The translations under genes and the position numbers were made by a program. The notes below the pieces were generated by a model. The model did not search any database, had not been told where the DNA came from, and worked only from the letters and a program-made list of their open reading frames with translations. DNA of 64,000 nt. Origin: Buddleja alternifolia. Its lineage: Eukaryota; Streptophyta; Magnoliopsida; Lamiales; Scrophulariaceae. Shown here piece after piece: positions 62,287 through 64,000 of the stretch. Location: the NCBI GenBank assembly GCA_019426215.1, contig CM033403.1, forward strand, positions 36,838,754 to 36,902,753, read 5' to 3'. Positions within the stretch are counted from its first letter, which is position 1. Each line of letters begins with the position of its first letter.

Positions 62287-63996
62287 TCAATCATCTCTTA
62301 AACCCATAGCACGAATATGTCTCGTGAATTCTTCACTTGCAATTGGTTTTGTCAAAGGATCCGCAATCATATCTTTTGTATTAACATATTCAATATCAAG
62401 ATGTTCTTTTTGAACCATGTCATTCACATAATGATATTGCAGCTCAATATGCTTACCTTTAGGCTCGATTTCCTCATTTTTAATGGTTTTTATCGCAGCC
62501 ATGTTATCACAAAACAAATGAATAGGTCTATCTATTATATCATTGATATTTAAAGCATTTAAAGCATCTAAGAACCATTTTATCCAAACAACTTTAGAAA
62601 CAAATTTGCTACAAGCAATATATTCCGTTTCCATTGTACTTTTAGCAATACATGTTTGCTTTTTGCTAGACCATGATATAGCTCCACCACTAAAAATAAA
62701 AAACATAGCCACTAATGAATTTTCTATCATCGATATCACTGGCAAAATCAGCATCACAATAACCATATACATGCAAGTTATTAGCTTGATATGTCAAGTT
62801 AAGATCTAGTGTTCCTTTTAAGTACCTAAGTACACGTTTGCTAACCAATGAGGCAAACTAGGATTACTTTGGTATCTACTTATCAAGCCAACAACATAAC
62901 TAAGATCCGGTCTAGTGCACAATATTGCATACATTAGACTTCCAACAAGCACAACATATGGTTTTGATTTCATTTCTTCAATTTCTTTTTTCGGATTTAG
63001 GAGCCATACTTTTTGATAACTTTGTTCCTTTACAAATAGGTGAATTTGTGGGATTACTAGAGTCCATTTTAAACTTCTTTAAAATATTTTCCCAATAAGG
63101 CTTTTGAGACAAGCTTAATTTTCGTTGACTTCTATCTCTAGTAATCTTTATTCCAAGAACATAATGTGTTTCACCCATATCTTTCATTTCAAATTTTGTA
63201 TTTAACCAATTCTTTAATTCCAATAATTTAGTGAGATCATTTCCAACAAGCAAAATATCATCTATATATAGTGAAATAATCATATAAGAACTTTCACTTT
63301 TCCAAGTATATAACTATATATACAATGATCATAATCATTAGGTGCAAAACCATATGTTAAAATGGCATTGTGAAAAGTATAGTACCGTTGTCTTGGAAAT
63401 TGTTTTAAGCCATATAAGGATTTATGTAATTTATAAACTTTATCTTCCTTACCTTTGATTTCAAATCCTAGAGGTTGGTGCATATAAATTTCCTCTTTAA
63501 GTTCTCCATTTAAAAAAGTCGTTTTTACATCCATTTGATGTAATTACAAATCTAAATATGCAACCAAAGACATTAAAATTCTTATTGACGTGAATTTTAC
63601 CTCGGGTGAATATGTTTCATCATAATCTGTTCCTTCCTTTTGATTAAAGTCTTTCGCAACTAATCTAGCTTTGTATTTATCAATAGTACCATCTGAGTTT
63701 AATTTCTTTTTAAGAATCCACTTACAACTTATTGCTTTTCTACCTTTTGGTAAATCTACCGACTCCCACACTTTATTTTTCTCAATTGAATCTATTTTTT
63801 CTTGGAGTGCTTCTTTCCATTTTGAAGAATCTAAAGCATTCAATGCATCATAAAAATCAATAGGGTCATCATTATTTTCTTCTAAATTAAAAGTATAATA
63901 ATCTTGTAAGTGACTAGGAGGACGTCTTTCTCTTTGTATTCTAGTCAAAGCATCCATGGGTTGAGATTTTTGAATAACTTCTTCTTTAAATTTTAC
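62287..63996 (-). pseudogene. copia pol remnant (RT and RNase H)
   Basis: On the minus strand: DSSKWKEALQEKIDSIEKNK, RLVAKDFNQKEGTDYDETYS, then a stop before LHQMDVKTTFLNGELKEEIY, then a frameshift before SLYIDDILLVGND (a YIDD variant of the YVDD box). Further frameshifts occur between 62978 and 62772. RNase H then reads GGAISWSSKKQTCIAKSTME, HLFCDNMAAIKTIKNEE and KDMIADPLTKPI. Several lesions rule out activity. Confidence 0.85.
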
Positions 63997-64000
63997 GATT

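Larger units (their letters stand above)
61824..64000 (-). mobile_element. second Ty1/copia retrotransposon, 3' part, off right edge
   Basis: Reverse transcriptase, RNase H, a purine tract (AAGTGGGAGA) and an LTR follow in order on the minus strand. The element continues past the right edge, so gag, protease and most of integrase are not seen. It is a different lineage from the two copia elements at 13-17.6 and 36-37 kb. Confidence 0.85.

Overview
This window looks like nuclear DNA of a flowering plant, most likely a eudicot. It is AT-rich, its genes are broken by many short GT-AG introns, and plant-specific families (Agenet proteins, SCPL proteases, SFR2, GA 2-oxidase) lie among LTR retrotransposons, hAT, Mutator-like and Harbinger-type DNA elements, SINEs and many (AT)n microsatellites. 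The repeat types remind me of asterids such as Lamiales, but that is only an impression. I see no rRNA, tRNA, CRISPR or bacterial-type features.

Layout. 1-2.8 kb: one Agenet gene running off the left edge, plus a second Agenet first exon just upstream (minus strand). 4.2-6.9 kb: a complete ten-exon serine carboxypeptidase-like gene (minus). 7.6-12.2 kb: an almost intact autonomous hAT transposon with matching 13-bp ends and a perfect 8-bp target duplication; its transposase has one visible frameshift. 12.7-13.2 kb: broken 3' fragments of a poly(A) polymerase gene. 13.2-17.6 kb: a Ty1/copia element that lacks a 5' LTR. 17.6-21.4 kb: small inverted-repeat elements and a SINE piece. 21.5-24.8 kb: a complete ten-exon poly(A) polymerase gene of the short PAPS3-like type (minus). 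25.9-26.8 kb: a fold-back Mutator-like element. 28.9-33.7 kb: a complete ten-exon SFR2 gene (minus) whose introns hold a solo LTR and three copies of one small MITE family. 36.3-37.3 kb: a copia deletion derivative with both LTRs. 38.8-39.2 kb: a MULE-type MITE carrying a nested insertion. 42.3-42.8 kb: a candidate two-exon gene for a 71-residue protein of unknown function (plus). 43-55.7 kb: gene-poor, with an RNase H pseudogene, SINEs, a hAT MITE and a Tourist-like MITE. 55.7-61.5 kb: a complete three-exon gibberellin 2-oxidase gene (plus) with a 3.5-kb first intron. 61.8-64 kb: the 3' part of a second decayed copia element (minus), running off the right edge.

The host genes are unrelated functionally: chromatin reading (Agenet), vacuolar or secreted proteolysis or acyl transfer (SCPL), RNA polyadenylation (PAP), chloroplast outer-envelope lipid remodelling under freezing (SFR2) and gibberellin inactivation (GA2ox). 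No operon-like or cluster logic links them. The shared theme is heavy transposon colonisation of introns and spacers. The least explained items are the 71-residue small gene, the paired Agenet first exons that are both phase-compatible with one downstream exon, and the chimeric PAP-fragment/copia junction.
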